Source: Macrolepiota albuminosa (lineage: Eukaryota > Basidiomycota > Agaricomycetes > Agaricales > Agaricaceae). Taken from it: a stretch of 64,000 nt of DNA. Made by a program: the position numbers and the translations under genes. Each line of letters begins with the position of its first letter. Position 1 is the first letter of the stretch. The stretch spans positions 496,001 to 560,000 of the forward strand of contig JAMWFC010000080.1 in the NCBI GenBank assembly GCA_027475525.1, written 5' to 3'. Below, one piece after another: positions 51,088 to 62,909 of the stretch. The notes beneath the pieces are model-generated. The model did no database searches and was not told the origin of the DNA. It saw only the letters and a program-made list of their open reading frames with translations.

Positions 51088-52853
51088 ATGCTTTTGCATT
51101 TCATCGCGTTTAGTAGCTTGCTCTCTTTGGGCCTTTCTTCTGCGTCATGGGTAAGTTAACCAGCCTGAGGTTTTCATCCGGCTATTCATCTCGTGCTCGT
51201 TAGCCCTTTGACGTGACGACATTGTCGGCGCCGGATGGGTCCATTACAGCAAAGTTCGTGTCTTTTGGTGCTACAATGACCGAACTGTGGGTTAGGGATA
51301 AGTACGGGAAAGCAAGGGATGTGATCCTCGGATACGACGATAATGTATGTGCTCCCAGTCTGGCTCCTCTTCATGTTATACAGAGTTACCTAGATCCTTA
51401 GACCCGTCTTTTAACCGATCCGGACCATCCAGTGTTCAATCCCATCGTCGGTCGGTCAGTATGAAGCCTTAGGAGTCTTATTCATGGAAATTGACCAAAA
51501 ACATCTCGCCAGATACGCGAATCGCATTAAGAATGGTAATTTCAGTTCTGCTCCCAATCGAACCTTTTTAACCTCTCAAAATGGAGGCACGTTTTCGATT
51601 CCGATTACGAAAGATCCCCAACCAGACGGCCCCAATGTTTATCACATCCCACTAAATAGCGGTGAGCCTATCGCATATTTTCTTGTGCGATGACAATTTT
51701 ACTGGATGCGCTCGCAGGACAGGTAAAGTCTTTCAGGTGCGATTTCAAGTCGAAGTTAATCTCAAGACATAACGCTAGGTTACTCTTCACGGTGGTATCT
51801 ACGGCTGGGATAGACGAAACTGGACAATCGTCTCCAAAACAGAAACAAGCGTCACGTACAAGCATATTGATGCTGCAGACGAAGGTTTTCCTGGAAACGT
51901 TACGGCATACGTAAGTTGATTTAATGTTTGAATCCTCTATAGCATTCGTGCACTAATGGTTATCCATTACAGGCTACTCATACCGTCTTCGAAGGCGGTG
52001 TTCTGAAAACTGAGGTCTATGCGACCGCTACACAGCAGGTAAATCGCCCTTTTCGAACGTTGCACTGCGACTGACGAGAAGTGCGATAGACACCCATCAT
52101 GCTCACGCAACACATATATTGGTGAATTATTTTTGACCTTGACACATCTCGTAAACTGATGACTTCCAAGGAATCTGGACGCCTTCCAAGATGGTGTTAA
52201 CGATATTCTCGGGCACTATCTGCAAGTTGATTCCTCGAAAGTCATCGCTGTCGATAGTATTGCCATTCCGACCGGCCCCTTCATCCAGGTTGAAGGAACG
52301 CCGTTCGACTTCAGAAAAGAGGAACAGATTGTCGCTCGTTGGAATGAGACTATCAATCTCTGTGGTCCTGGTTAGTTTGCTTTCTTGCTACACCTTCGTT
52401 CGCCTTTAGCCCTTTCTAGGATGCCAAGGCTATGATCATGCCTGGGTGTACGACAATACGGAGAGCAGTAAGATTGGAACTTCACTCTGGAGTGATACCT
52501 CTGGTATCAGGTGGGTGCAGTTTTGTGTAGCCTCTACGATCAATTGACGACAGCCTCAGGGTCGATATCTCTACGGATCAACCAGCCGTTCAAGTGTATA
52601 CCTCCTTTTGGTTAAATACGACTCGGAAGGAAATACATGGTGGACCAAGTCTTACTTATGGCAGATGGTCTGCAGTAGCCATTGAACAAGAGGGCTACAT
52701 TGACGCAATCAACACACCGGAATGGGGTGTGGATCAGATCTGTGAGAGTATTTCACTCTATGTAGTGGCGAATCGACTCACGATACCAAAATAGATCATC
52801 CTGGAAGAGACTTCAAATGGAGCTCGACGTACAAATTCTCTGTCAACGAGTGA
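51088..52853 (+). CDS. Secreted aldose 1-epimerase family protein, 375 aa
   Basis: Thirteen exons (51088-51150, 51204-51344, 51402-51454, 51513-51535, 51587-51661, 51718-51722, 51779-51910, 51973-52038, 52090-52121, 52171-52370, 52420-52510, 52554-52741, 52795-52853) join in frame. Aldose 1-epimerases interconvert alpha and beta hexoses. The first exon encodes a signal peptide (MLLHFIAFSSLLSLGLSSAS), so the product is probably secreted. Family marks: FVSFGATMTELWV, DPDHPVFNPIVGRYANRI, TLHGGIYGWDRRNW with an active-site His, LTQHIYWNLDAF, GYDHAWVYD, and VAIEQEGYIDAINTPEWG, where the catalytic Glu is expected. The 5-nt exon is required to keep the frame. Exons 3 to 6 are the least certain. Confidence 0.88.
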
Positions 52854-53390
52854 AGCGGTGTACGCTTCCGTTCATCACCGTTTATCGCTGAGCTATGTAG
52901 TAGACTGAAGAATATGGACGTCAGTCCTTTACAAGTTAAAGCCACTTGTTCTATGTACCTGTTTTTTTTTCATGCCAATAAATCATTCATTTTGTCTACT
53001 GATTGCGCAACTTTAAAACATATGGTCTTCAAGTTCGGCTAAGCTCGGCAATCTGATGATTCTACATAACATAGATATCGAGGTATGTGACGCATGCTTA
53101 GACGCATCCCTTGGGATATTGTCTGGCTGCCATCTGGCAATGGTTTTGGAAAATTTAATATCCTGTCCTGTATGGAGCTCGACGAGGGAGAAGGACTCTA
53201 ATGGATATTATGAGACGGCTCTGAGAAACGATTTTCCTGGTTTATTACGCTGTGCCTTGACACGAGGAAGGTCTTAATTTTTGATGCGGGTGTGACAGCT
53301 GTTTCTCTTGCGTACAATTATGTCACTGGTAGATATGGACTTAGTTGATTTTTGCCTCATGGCCTTGCACATCTCTGTCTTGTCCTTATC
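52854..53390. other. Intergenic
   Basis: This is the 3' flank of the epimerase and the promoter of the next gene. Open frames here have no domain. Confidence 0.5.
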
Positions 53391-55076
53391 ATGTCCGATG
53401 CGCTCAGTGCACCAGAGCTTGCTGACACTGCAAATCATTTGTACGTGTTTCTTATCTTTTTCTCGGTATACACCCTCACGCGACTTGCAGGATGGCGGCC
53501 AAAATGTTCTCTCTTGCTGCGTGTGGTTGGTGCACCAGTTGATCACTGCTTTTCTTATTCCATCCTACGACCACAGTTATGCTTTTTTATGACATGGCTA
53601 TCACAATGGGGGATGAGGTGGAAAGGATATGGCTGCGGCCGTATACGCCGATGACGATATTATGGACCATGGTGAGTTAGATTGCTCGAATTCTCTTCAG
53701 GCATCTAAGTGAAATCAGAATCGTTATCTTTCGCCACTAGGTTACATTATCATTATCATCTGCAAGCCTGGTTTTTTCTTGTTTTTCATGGTTTTTGGCA
53801 GCTAAAACTGCTCTCTAGCCTTTCATGATCCATGGAGCAAGTCCGTCTGTGACCGTTATGTACTGTTCCCGGAGGCTCTCAAGGTGGTGACGTCGTTTAC
53901 AATCGGAGGTACGTTCATCCCGTCTACGTGTTTTATCAACCAAAGCGGTCCTTCAGTCATCTTTGTCCTGAGATTATACGCCATATACTCTCGGAGCGTG
54001 ACAATAGCGGTATTAGGCGGTCTCCTCCTTGCGGCGGAACTAGTTATCAAGATTGTACGCTGATTCTTCTTGATTACCCTCATTGACATTAATGGTCATT
54101 ATCTGATGCTAGTGGTCATTCATGGACGGGACGAGGCTCGACCTTCCGGAAGGTACCCGAAACTCATCGTAGGTAACCTTGACATGATAGCTAAATCTTC
54201 TTCATAGGTCTCGTTGGCTGTATCTTAGTCGGAAGGACTCATTTGTCAGTGTTCATACCTTTGGAGTCGGAATCGTTTCATTGAATAAACCAGACGGTTT
54301 GCCTTCACGTGGATAGCAGAATTGGCTTTTGGTTCGCGTTATCACAGGTCGGGAACTTACCCATCGCACTGACACTAGCTTTATAGACTCAGTTATATTC
54401 TTTGCGACTCTCTATCGCGTGTTTCAGCATAATCGTCTCCGGCACGGCACTGGGAAGACCCTCTTGGATCGGATACTTCATGATGGTTTGTTTTAGCCCT
54501 TATTCAATTCAGCAGTCCTTCATTCTCAGCGCAAAACAGGAGTGCTTTATTTTGCTGTTATCTTTATTGTAAATCTTGTCACAGTCCTTATATTTATGGT
54601 GAGCCGTTACTTGAGATGTTCATGGAATAGTTCTTATATCAGATTTAAGCTCGCTCCTGTAGGTTACTTTGGCATGTGTGTGGACAAATAACCGACCCAT
54701 TCTGTTATATGTATATATAGCCAGACATCAAGGCTATTAATGCGAGCTTCAGTACCTTGTAAGTTGTAACCATCTTTCATTAAAGTCATACATAATCCAT
54801 TTCGAACTCTTAGAATTACAAACGTTATGGTGTCAAGACTAATTCTCAACCTACGTCAACCTCCTGATGGGGTTGTAGTCATTCAATCTGGCTTAGGAAC
54901 ACCTGGAGTTGAATTGGCCCCTGGTCAGTAACGAGTCATTTGCTGCATTTGTACTGCCCTTTCTGAGACTTCTATCATCTGTTTCTCTAGATGAAGAGGA
55001 CATGGGCTTGCCGAAGACTCTATTTCGCCTCCGTTACAAGCTCTACGCCCTTCATCAACATGCATCAACGCGTTAA
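53391..55076 (+). CDS. DUF6533 multi-pass membrane protein
   Basis: A gene of about a dozen short exons. The first ones are 53391-53440, 53491-53525, 53577-53671, 53719-53761, 53819-53908, 53957-54054, 54113-54152 and 54208 onward; the stop is TAA 55074-55076. The spliced text matches the basidiomycete DUF6533 pattern: VMLFYDMAITMGDEVERIW, NRYLSPLGYIIIII, SFHDPWSKSVCDRYVLFPEAL, FVLRLYAIYSRS, GLVGCILVG, FTWIAELAF, then DSVIFFATLYRVFQHNRLR and a C-terminal helix FIVNLVTVLIFM. It is predicted to be a membrane protein with about seven spans. The function of the family is not known to me. The exon 4 donor appears to be GC instead of GT. Later exon borders (after 54208) are approximate. Confidence 0.85.
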
Positions 55077-55550
55077 TAGTCGCTAAGACTAGGTTAAACT
55101 TGTAGTGTTATCGGCGAATTACACACGTGTTACTAGAATACTGGGTGGTTCACCTTTGGGAGCATGATTATCATACAGTAATCTGGACCTTGGGGTATCC
55201 TTGCTAACGACAATCCAAAAAGTTTAGAAAGAGGTTATCATGAGTCCAGAACCTGTGTATCCAAAATAGATTAATACAGATATTAAACCTCAGTCTGATA
55301 AAGAAAGATTAAGGGTGCTGCCTTTGAACTACCCAGTAAATATGCAGGTAAATAAAAGCGTCTTTGTTTATAGTATGAGAAAGGACAGTATGTGGACTGG
55401 CACAGAAAATTTGTCTGGATGCGATCGTCAACCTCCAACGTTATTTACTACGAGCATCATAAGGAAGGAGACTAACAATCAGTCACCGACACCTTGTACA
55501 GCACAACGTTATCAAGATAAGCGTCGTTCAAGATATTGATTCATACCGGG
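55077..55550. other. Intergenic between convergent genes
   Basis: No gene is recognised. Confidence 0.5.
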
Positions 55551-58500
55551 TTATCTTTCCCTCCTGAAATTCTCTAGATCACGTAGAATTTCCTGGATAG
55601 CTTGAAATGATGGAGGTTTCCACCTGGAGGACACCAGAGGCCGAAAATCTGAGGACAAAATAGTATCGATGTTGCGACCATCTTTCAACATTTTCAAGTC
55701 CTCGTGGGAACAGATAACATCAATACTTGGCCGCTGCTTCGGGCTGGGATCCCAGCATGACTCCATAAGCCTCCAGAAGGACCTAGTAAGTCGCATTGGC
55801 CACCAAGCCGGGCTCAAATCTGTGGGACGAGATGGACGGACTCCGGCTTTGACGTTAAGCATAATTGTTGGCTCTAGCTTTCCAAGTTCAAAGAAAGGAA
55901 GTTTCTCGGTGAATATCTGTGTAAGAAGCACCATCAACGTTTTTATCATGGGATGCAGAAAAACATACTTCGTATGCTGCACAGGAGAGCGCATATACAT
56001 CAGATGCCTTGGTATTATGGATTACTTCGTCATTCACATTGTCGAACAGCTCGGGAGCTTGCCAGCGGACGGAACCACCCTTTGATGCGACACTAGAGTG
56101 TGACGCCCAATGCAGAATATTTGAATCAGACACAGCAGAAAGACCAAAATCAGCTATGATCGCCCTCTTGTACTTGTTGACGAGAATATTAGCCTAAACG
56201 TTCAGTAGTTAATCACAGAACTATGGGCGGGGAACGGTGAGGAACAGACTCCTTTGAGATCCCCATGGATTACATCACGTGAATGTAAGAATTTGACACC
56301 CGATGCCACATCGGAAACCTGATAGCGATCAGTTGTTGGGCTTCCTGAAACGCGGTTTGAAAAGCAATCACCAGAAGCCTCCGATTAACCTCCGGATTAT
56401 CACTCAAGAAACAATTTACATCTTGATCCAACCATGGCGATACAAGACAAGGCCGGTTGTTCATATAATATATCCCATAGAATGGAAGGATGTTAGGGTG
56501 TTGTAATTGACCCCAAAGGATAGCTTCCGAAGAAATTCGCTATGGTGGACACATCAGTAATTATGACTTCACTGGCAAGAAGGTGCATACTTTGAAGATT
56601 AATTCCAAGTGCGAAGTTTGATACAACCTTATGACCTTCAGACAAACCATCTGATCATCACGACACCCCTTATAAATATCCGCAAATCCACCAGATGTTA
56701 TAGGATGATTTCCAATCAGCTCGATTTCCTTCAGGTCATAACATTTTGGATATAAGCCGGAGCATTGGGAGAGGCGTTGCATTGCAACAGAAAAGTTTCG
56801 CCAGAGCTCGGGAAGTAAGCCAGGCATATCTAAAATCTATTATCGCCGTCAAAATTGGCATGAAGGCACAAGTTGAGCTGGGAAAAATATACAAACAGAC
56901 TGAAAAAAATCTAGAAGTCGCTTCGCTTTCCGGGTACGAACGCCAAGCAAGCGTCTGTATTGCGACACATCCTCGAGAATATCGTTTAATCTTGCGATAG
57001 CCACCTTGGATAAAAACAAAAAGATGTAAATTAGCAGAAGGGTGAAAGTGTCTTGTTTTTACAATTATAGCGTGAGCTGTTTGGCAGTCCTCTCGTAAAG
57101 GCGGATACCGTTGATATAGCTCAATGTAAACCTCTTGAACAAAGTTTTGGAAGTCGGAAGCTGAAAAAGAAGACAGCTTTTGCCGAGCTTGATTTCGTAC
57201 AGGAGAAAAGCCAGCTCGAGGCGGAAGAAATGGTGCTATTGAAAGATTGCGTTGGTAGGGCCCCAGATAGAAGATAAATTGACGTACTCGTATATTCGTC
57301 CCGCCATGCCTTCTGACGGCGCAACACTTCATTGTAAACATCGGTTGAGAGTTCAAATAGCTGAACACTAGAAAGTGTAACTATTTTGCGTTGTGTGCTT
57401 GACCGGTTCAGGTGCACTGGGTATACGCCATGTAAGCAGTACAAAAAGTGCCAATGAACCGTTGACATACCTCCAGGCCTATCTTTGAGTGGCAGATAAC
57501 CACAGAAAACATCATAATGCGCCTTCAAATCCAGTAACGCTTGATGTCCTCGAAGAGGGTACGCTAATAGTGAGTGTTGTACATCCTCGATCGCCATCTG
57601 TGGACTAACGCTAGGCGTATATTCCGGTGGCGCTTCGTGAGTGCAGTGGACATTGCTTTTGGCGGTATCGGAAGCATGACTGATAGTCACTCCGGTGTCA
57701 GCCACAGCCACCGTAGGAACCGTGCAAACGTTGTCTGTTCGTTCCAGATGTGGGAGACTTGAGTCATCCTTTGTCGACAGTGACCGGGTGTCTTGTGCGA
57801 TACTCGTAGTTCTTTTGGCCTCGGCATTTTTGGAGTTATGATAGAATGTTGTTGTTATAGGACTGCGGGGGTGTTGATCTCCTTGATAAACTATGGCGAT
57901 GGACATTGTAAACATGCTGACAATGGAGGGTACGCCTTCCATCGTTTCAACAAGAGCGTCTGAGAAAAATCCGCCTGTAAACAGATTAGGATTCAGCATT
58001 GAGCGCAAGAAGGACTAACTACGTACCAACCATCCTTTTAGCTATGTGTTGAAAATTTGCCGATGAGCGAACTCTCAGAAAATCTTTCTTCATAATTCTG
58101 CTAACACCAATCTTCGAGCCGTTCGTACCAAAGTCAATAAAATGGAAAGCAATGTCCTTCAGTGCGCATAATCCCAATATTGGCGGCGAGGAACGACTTC
58201 CGTTATGATTAGGAATGTCACGGCCCACAATACACACAGCTGAAGCATTCCGATACTTCATAAGTTGGGCGGTTCGACGCACAGTGTATAGAGGGCCAAC
58301 AAAAATAGGCTGTCCTTGGTCGGCGACAATTGCACCGAAATCGGGCATTGATGACTGTTCGACAAGTTCCGCAGCAGAGGCAAGCATCTGTGCGAGCGAT
58401 TCATTTGTCCCAAACGTTGCTTTAGCAGAAACAACTGTGTTGTATAAAGTTTCTGAAGCGTCCAGGATATGGCAACTGTTCTCCAGATACTCGCTGAAGA

Positions 58501-59167
58501 CATCTTTGAGACAAAGCAGGCGTACAACAGTGCCATTCTTATCACAAATAGGCTCAAAGGAATTCAGTCTCGCAAAGAAATCCCGGACAAGAAAAATACA
58601 ATACCAGATGCTTAATTTTGTGTGATACCATCAACGACAGGGCGTGGTTAGGAGATATAGAATCGCGGACCACGACCGGATTACGAGTCATGATTTGTCC
58701 GGCAATCGTTGAATGGGGATCAAGACCATATGCGATAATCTAAGTTGTCTGTGTCAGATGATTCCACGGACCACGAGAGAAAGGGAACGAACGCCATAGA
58801 CTATGTCTGTTGATGTAATTATTCCAACTAAGTTATTACTCTTGCCTAGAACAAGAATATAATCTTTCTTGACGTTGTATGACCGAAATGCTTCAGCCAT
58901 AGTCGTGGTCTCGAAGACTGATATCGTGTGTTCCAAAGACGTCGTTGCAAGTCTCTCTGTTGTCTTTTGGCACACAACAGTCGAACAGTCACGATTCAGC
59001 AACTTTAGGGGCGCCTTTTTCGGTTTCCCTTTAACATGATCCTTTCGAGCGTGCCGACAAAAAAGTCAGATTAGCACTCTATGGAACGGAAAGTGATCTA
59101 CCGACTCAAGCTTGTGCAATATCTTCCTTCTGAATTCTGAAGGACGCGAGTTGCGAGGAGCAAACAT
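55551..59167 (-). CDS. Predicted CBS-SHD-protein kinase fusion
   Basis: Minus-strand multi-exon gene from ATG 59167 (MFAPRNSRPSEF) to TAA 55551. N-terminal CBS-type repeats: STVVCQKTTERLA, DYILVLGKSNNLVGIITSTD, PIFVGPLYTVRRTAQLM, AVCIVG, ILGLCALKDIAF. A canonical 52-nt intron (58026-57975, branch CCTAAT) joins them to GGFFSDALVETMEGVPSIV and a long linker. Next comes a Spa2-homology-like domain with two repeats (QLFELSTDVYNEVLRR; RNQARQKLSSFSASDFQNFVQEVY). The kinase domain has the glycine loop (ITSGGFADIYKG), VCLKVI lysine, HGDLK catalytic loop (about 56262), ADFG, and RWQAPE, so it looks active. The C-lobe ends SCWDPSPKQRPSID. CBS domains bind adenine nucleotides; SHD proteins act in polarity scaffolds. 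Most inner exon borders are approximate, and two adjacent genes remain possible. Confidence 0.68.
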
Positions 59168-60562
59168 CGTAGCTTGAGCTGAGTAGACGAATCAATCGAA
59201 CATGGAAAAACGTACATATATATGATGTTCAGGCAAAGGGTCCTTGATATATCAGATTGCCTTAAGGACTAGTGGTGTGAAAGGCTGCCCCTCGGATCTT
59301 TCTGCGAGTTGACAGAACCAGAACTGACCTGTCGCAAAATAATGCCTGTTTATAGTTTGTGTTCGAACTTGGCAAACTTTACTTTCCTAAGGTTTTCGGC
59401 GACCTGAGAAAGCCTTGTGCACAGTACCATACAGAGCGACGTTACTAGTCTCTCAGAAATACATTCTGCTAGATACATGGCTTGATGTACGTGGAGAAAT
59501 TTGTAAGATAGGTGATGGGTCGCATGGAAACCTCGGCAAAATGGGAAATTTGCCTGAGCTTTGACGGTCCGGGCTCGATACCACAAGGATATATTGCACT
59601 GCATAGCAATAGCCAGCTTTGGCAGGATTGCAGTGAAGATTTTTGATTCTAACGCAGTGTCTGTCAAAGGCTGAATACGGCGAGAGGTGCATGGCATTAA
59701 AATTACGTAATTACAAAGTTAGTATTTCCCACGTTTGCAACCAAATAAACAAGTCGCGTTCTTCCTCGAACGGTCAGCTTTTATTGTCTTCGGTCAGCTC
59801 TCCCGCCTCTCGTGGCCACCCTCGCATTCTCCACAGTCAGCTCTGATTGCTCTAGCCCTTCAACAGTGTCAGTGATTAATCAATGATTCTGGGCAAATAT
59901 TTGATGATTAAATGGTGTTTTTATGTGATCAATAAGGGCATGCAGAGTGTCTAGCCATCACATGCAATATCTAGCACAGATGAGACTTACTCTTAGTACA
60001 GTCTCATCTCAATGACTACTCCTTAAGTGAGCAAACAATCTTGAGTGGAGTGTCATCAAAGATGACCAGGACTTAGGCATAGCAAGTTGTGTTTATTCCA
60101 TAGCTACTCACCACTCCACTACCTGAAGTGTACTTATTTTTATGTACATTAAATTTAATGCAAGTGTTGGAGCTGAAACAAGCTGAAATGGGCCTCTTGA
60201 GAATGCTCTGACTTATTCAGTAATGACCATCTGAGTTCAGTCATTGGGATAATTACTACAAATACTTACATATATGCTGCTTAATAAGCAGCTTATTTTG
60301 TGTTTATACTATATAGTCAATAGACCGGACTGGTCTGATTCTGTGCAGTGTGAACCTTAAGCTCTCACAAAACTGTAACTTCATTACATTGAATGAAATC
60401 AAACTAGACTTTGGTGAAATTTCAAAACATCTATTAAAAAAAGTCATGGGGCTTAATTCACACATACATACACTTGTAATCACTTGAGAGCATGACAGAC
60501 ATACCTGGAGAGACATCTATTAGAAACAGGTCATGTAATTTCTAACAAGTATTTCTTGAGCC
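59168..60562. other. Intergenic and relic DNA
   Basis: The first part is the promoter of the minus-strand gene; the open minus frame at 59350-59697 has no domain. From about 59880 the DNA is AT-rich and holds small hairpins (GATGAGACT...AGTCTCATC at about 59976-60006; GCTGCTTAATAAGCAGC near 60276). These could be old LTR pieces, but no boundaries were found. Confidence 0.4.
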
Positions 60563-61667
60563 AATGACCACACATTGCATGAGTTTTTTTACTAGACAAG
60601 TCAGAGCACATTCCAGGAGAGCCTGTACAATCTGTTCTGAGCCCTGACACATGTATATGAGAAGAAACTACTTTACAACAAAGGTGTGGAGTGGTAGGCA
60701 AGCTCTTACTAGGCAGACTCAAAGTCTACAAGGTGTCTCCAGGCAACAGCAGGTGAGCTCCAGAGTTTTGGGTAAGGTGCAAGGATGCTTCAGGGAGTAT
60801 GCAGAGTGCCAGAGTTTGAAGAGACAAAGAGGCAGGATCCTGGGCTAAGTCTGAGATGTGACAAAGAGGAACAGAGCCAGGAAGGGTGGAGAGATAATGA
60901 GGAGGTGATTGGAGAAGAGACTGAGACTGGAAAACAGAAAAAAAGACTGAAGTGAGACTTAGTGAACTGGGAGACTTTTGAAGAGAAGAAAGTAGATTGA
61001 GCAAGTTGTACGAGACAGACAGACAGACAAGTATAGAGGCAGGAGTTATGGCAATATCAAGACTAATGTGATGAGCTACTGGCTACAAGTTAAATACCTG
61101 TGTTGGGCAAGCTCCAGATTGATTGGGTGAGGTCTAGAGCTGTGTTCCATGTGGCTAGTCCTGCATAGTATATTGCTTGGATATGAGTCCTGTGCAGCGT
61201 ATAGTCTGAATATGGGTGTGGCACCCTCTGGGCTGATTGGAGGTAGTGTCAGGTGCTGGCAATGATCAGATGGCTGACTAATGGGGCAGGGCATTGGATG
61301 CTAGCAATGATCAGAAGTTGAATAATAGGGCAGAGTGCTGGGATGCTGAGTGGTCCTAGTATGTGGGAGGGCTGGTGCTAGTCAGATGTTTGGAGTATGC
61401 CTGGGGTTTCAGGATTGGATTGGGAACAGGTCTGAGGAGGTGCTGGTTGAGTGTCCAGAGTGTGTCTGGAGTCCTGGAGTTGGGTTGGGGGTGAGTCTGA
61501 GATGCTAGTTGTGACAACATAAAAACCCACATTTTAATTGCCACCAATAACCACACATTGCATAAGTCTTTTTACTAGACAAGTCAGAATACATTTCAGA
61601 AGAGCCTGTACAGCCTGTTCTGAGCCCCAATATGTGTATACAAGAAGAAAACTACTTTACAACACCA
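60563..61667. repeat. About 110-bp direct repeats, 1 kb apart
   Basis: 60567-60676 and 61549-61661 share about 85 percent of bases by eye (ACCACACATTGCAT, TTTTTACTAGACAAGTCAGA, GAGCCTGTACA, CTACTTTACAACA). The DNA between has no long frame. This could be a small terminal-repeat element, but no target duplication or primer site was found. Confidence 0.5.
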
Positions 61668-61919
61668 CCTTCCACTGATATCCTAAAATATGAAGTAAAG
61701 TAATTGAATAAAAAAGGTGTTTATTTTTATTTTTATTTTTTTTTCAGTATAATCTGTTCAAATTATTGAGTTTCAGCAGGATGCTATAGTGTATATGATA
61801 ATTGGGTTTTTTCAAATATACTATTGAAACACTTTTGAGAACCACTTTCCTGTAGCTTGAATAAGATGTGGAGCCACCACCTCTGTCTCTGCAAGAAAGG
61901 TAGGTCTCTCTGCTTTTAT
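61668..61919. other. Short spacer, nothing recognised
   Basis: AT-rich with a T-run near 61725-61745. Confidence 0.4.
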
Positions 61920-62354
61920 TGTAAGGGCGACCTCTGGAGGCTGTGGCTCAGTCACACAGCTAGCAGAAGAAGATCCAAAGAGAACAAGTCTAGGAATTTT
62001 CTATGCCAGGTTGGATACTTCTGAGGCCTCTAAAGCATGAGAAACAACTGTACAGTACAACAAAACCTTAAAAACTCAAAAATTGCCTATACAAACAATT
62101 GCACAAATAAGAGGCAAACTCTGGCAAATTCTGGCTTATATAAGTGGTCTGGAAGCGGTGCTAAGGGGCCCACACTTGTCTGAATAGTAGCTAAAGAATC
62201 AGGGCACTTCAAGAGCTGAGAATAGTACTAACAGATAGTGTTAAAAGAATAGACATAGTAAAATGAAATAATGTCAGAAGAAATAAGAGAATGAATGAAA
62301 AGAGAGTAAAGAGATAAGGACTAAAAGAAGAAAGAAACAAGGAGTCCTCTGATA
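61920..62354 (-). mobile_element. Solo gypsy LTR (minus) lacking the LTR intron
   Basis: 435 bp, the same length as the solo LTR at 32335-32769, in reverse orientation. The text corresponding to the 63-nt GT...AG segment is absent, with CTGCTAG joined to CTGTGTGACTG on the minus strand. The flanks TTTAT and CTATT do not match, so the duplication is lost or the ends are off. Confidence 0.82.
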
Positions 62355-62629
62355 CTATTGACTGGCCTGCAATTGATGTTGGAAAGAGTGCTCTCAAGCA
62401 GGTGATAAAAATGGATTGGATTAGTTGCTTACCACTGCTTGTAAGCTATAACTTCTGTCTTAACAGGAATTTTGATGCACATCTGTGTAGGTTGACAGAG
62501 CTCATCCAAGCAGAGCAGCTCATAAATCATCATAGTTGAACAAGATGATTCTAAGATAACAGTAATTTCCTGCTGATTGAAGAGGACCTCATGCTTATGC
62601 AATATATGAGAGTGTTTCTAACTAGCATT

Positions 62630-62909
62630 CACTGCTGATACTCAAAAGTGTTTCTAATAGAAAAAGTGTAAAAGAAAGCTGTTATGCTATTTCTGATGTA
62701 TTAATTTTCCATAAAAAGAGTCATTTAACAAAGAAAAGTGCCTTTTTCTTTTGAAAATTGGCACATTGAAAATTGCATAACAGCTTTTTTTTTGAAGTCA
62801 TTTAACAAAGAAAAGTGCCTTTTTCTTTTGAAAATTGGCACATTGAAAATTGCATAACAGCTTTTTTTTTGAATTTTTCCAATAGAAACACAATTCAGTG
62901 CTAGCAGTG
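62630..62909. mobile_element. Second copy of the foldback MITE
   Basis: It begins CACTGCTG and ends GCTAGCAGTG, with arms matching the element at 28704-28908 (GTTTCTAATAGAAAAAGTGT on the left against AATAGAAACAC on the right). A 77-bp internal segment is duplicated in tandem (about 62721-62797 and 62798-62874). Confidence 0.7.

Noticed and set aside
59350..59697. Minus-strand frame of 115 codons
   Set aside because: No domain, no neighbours in frame, and it overlaps probable promoter DNA.
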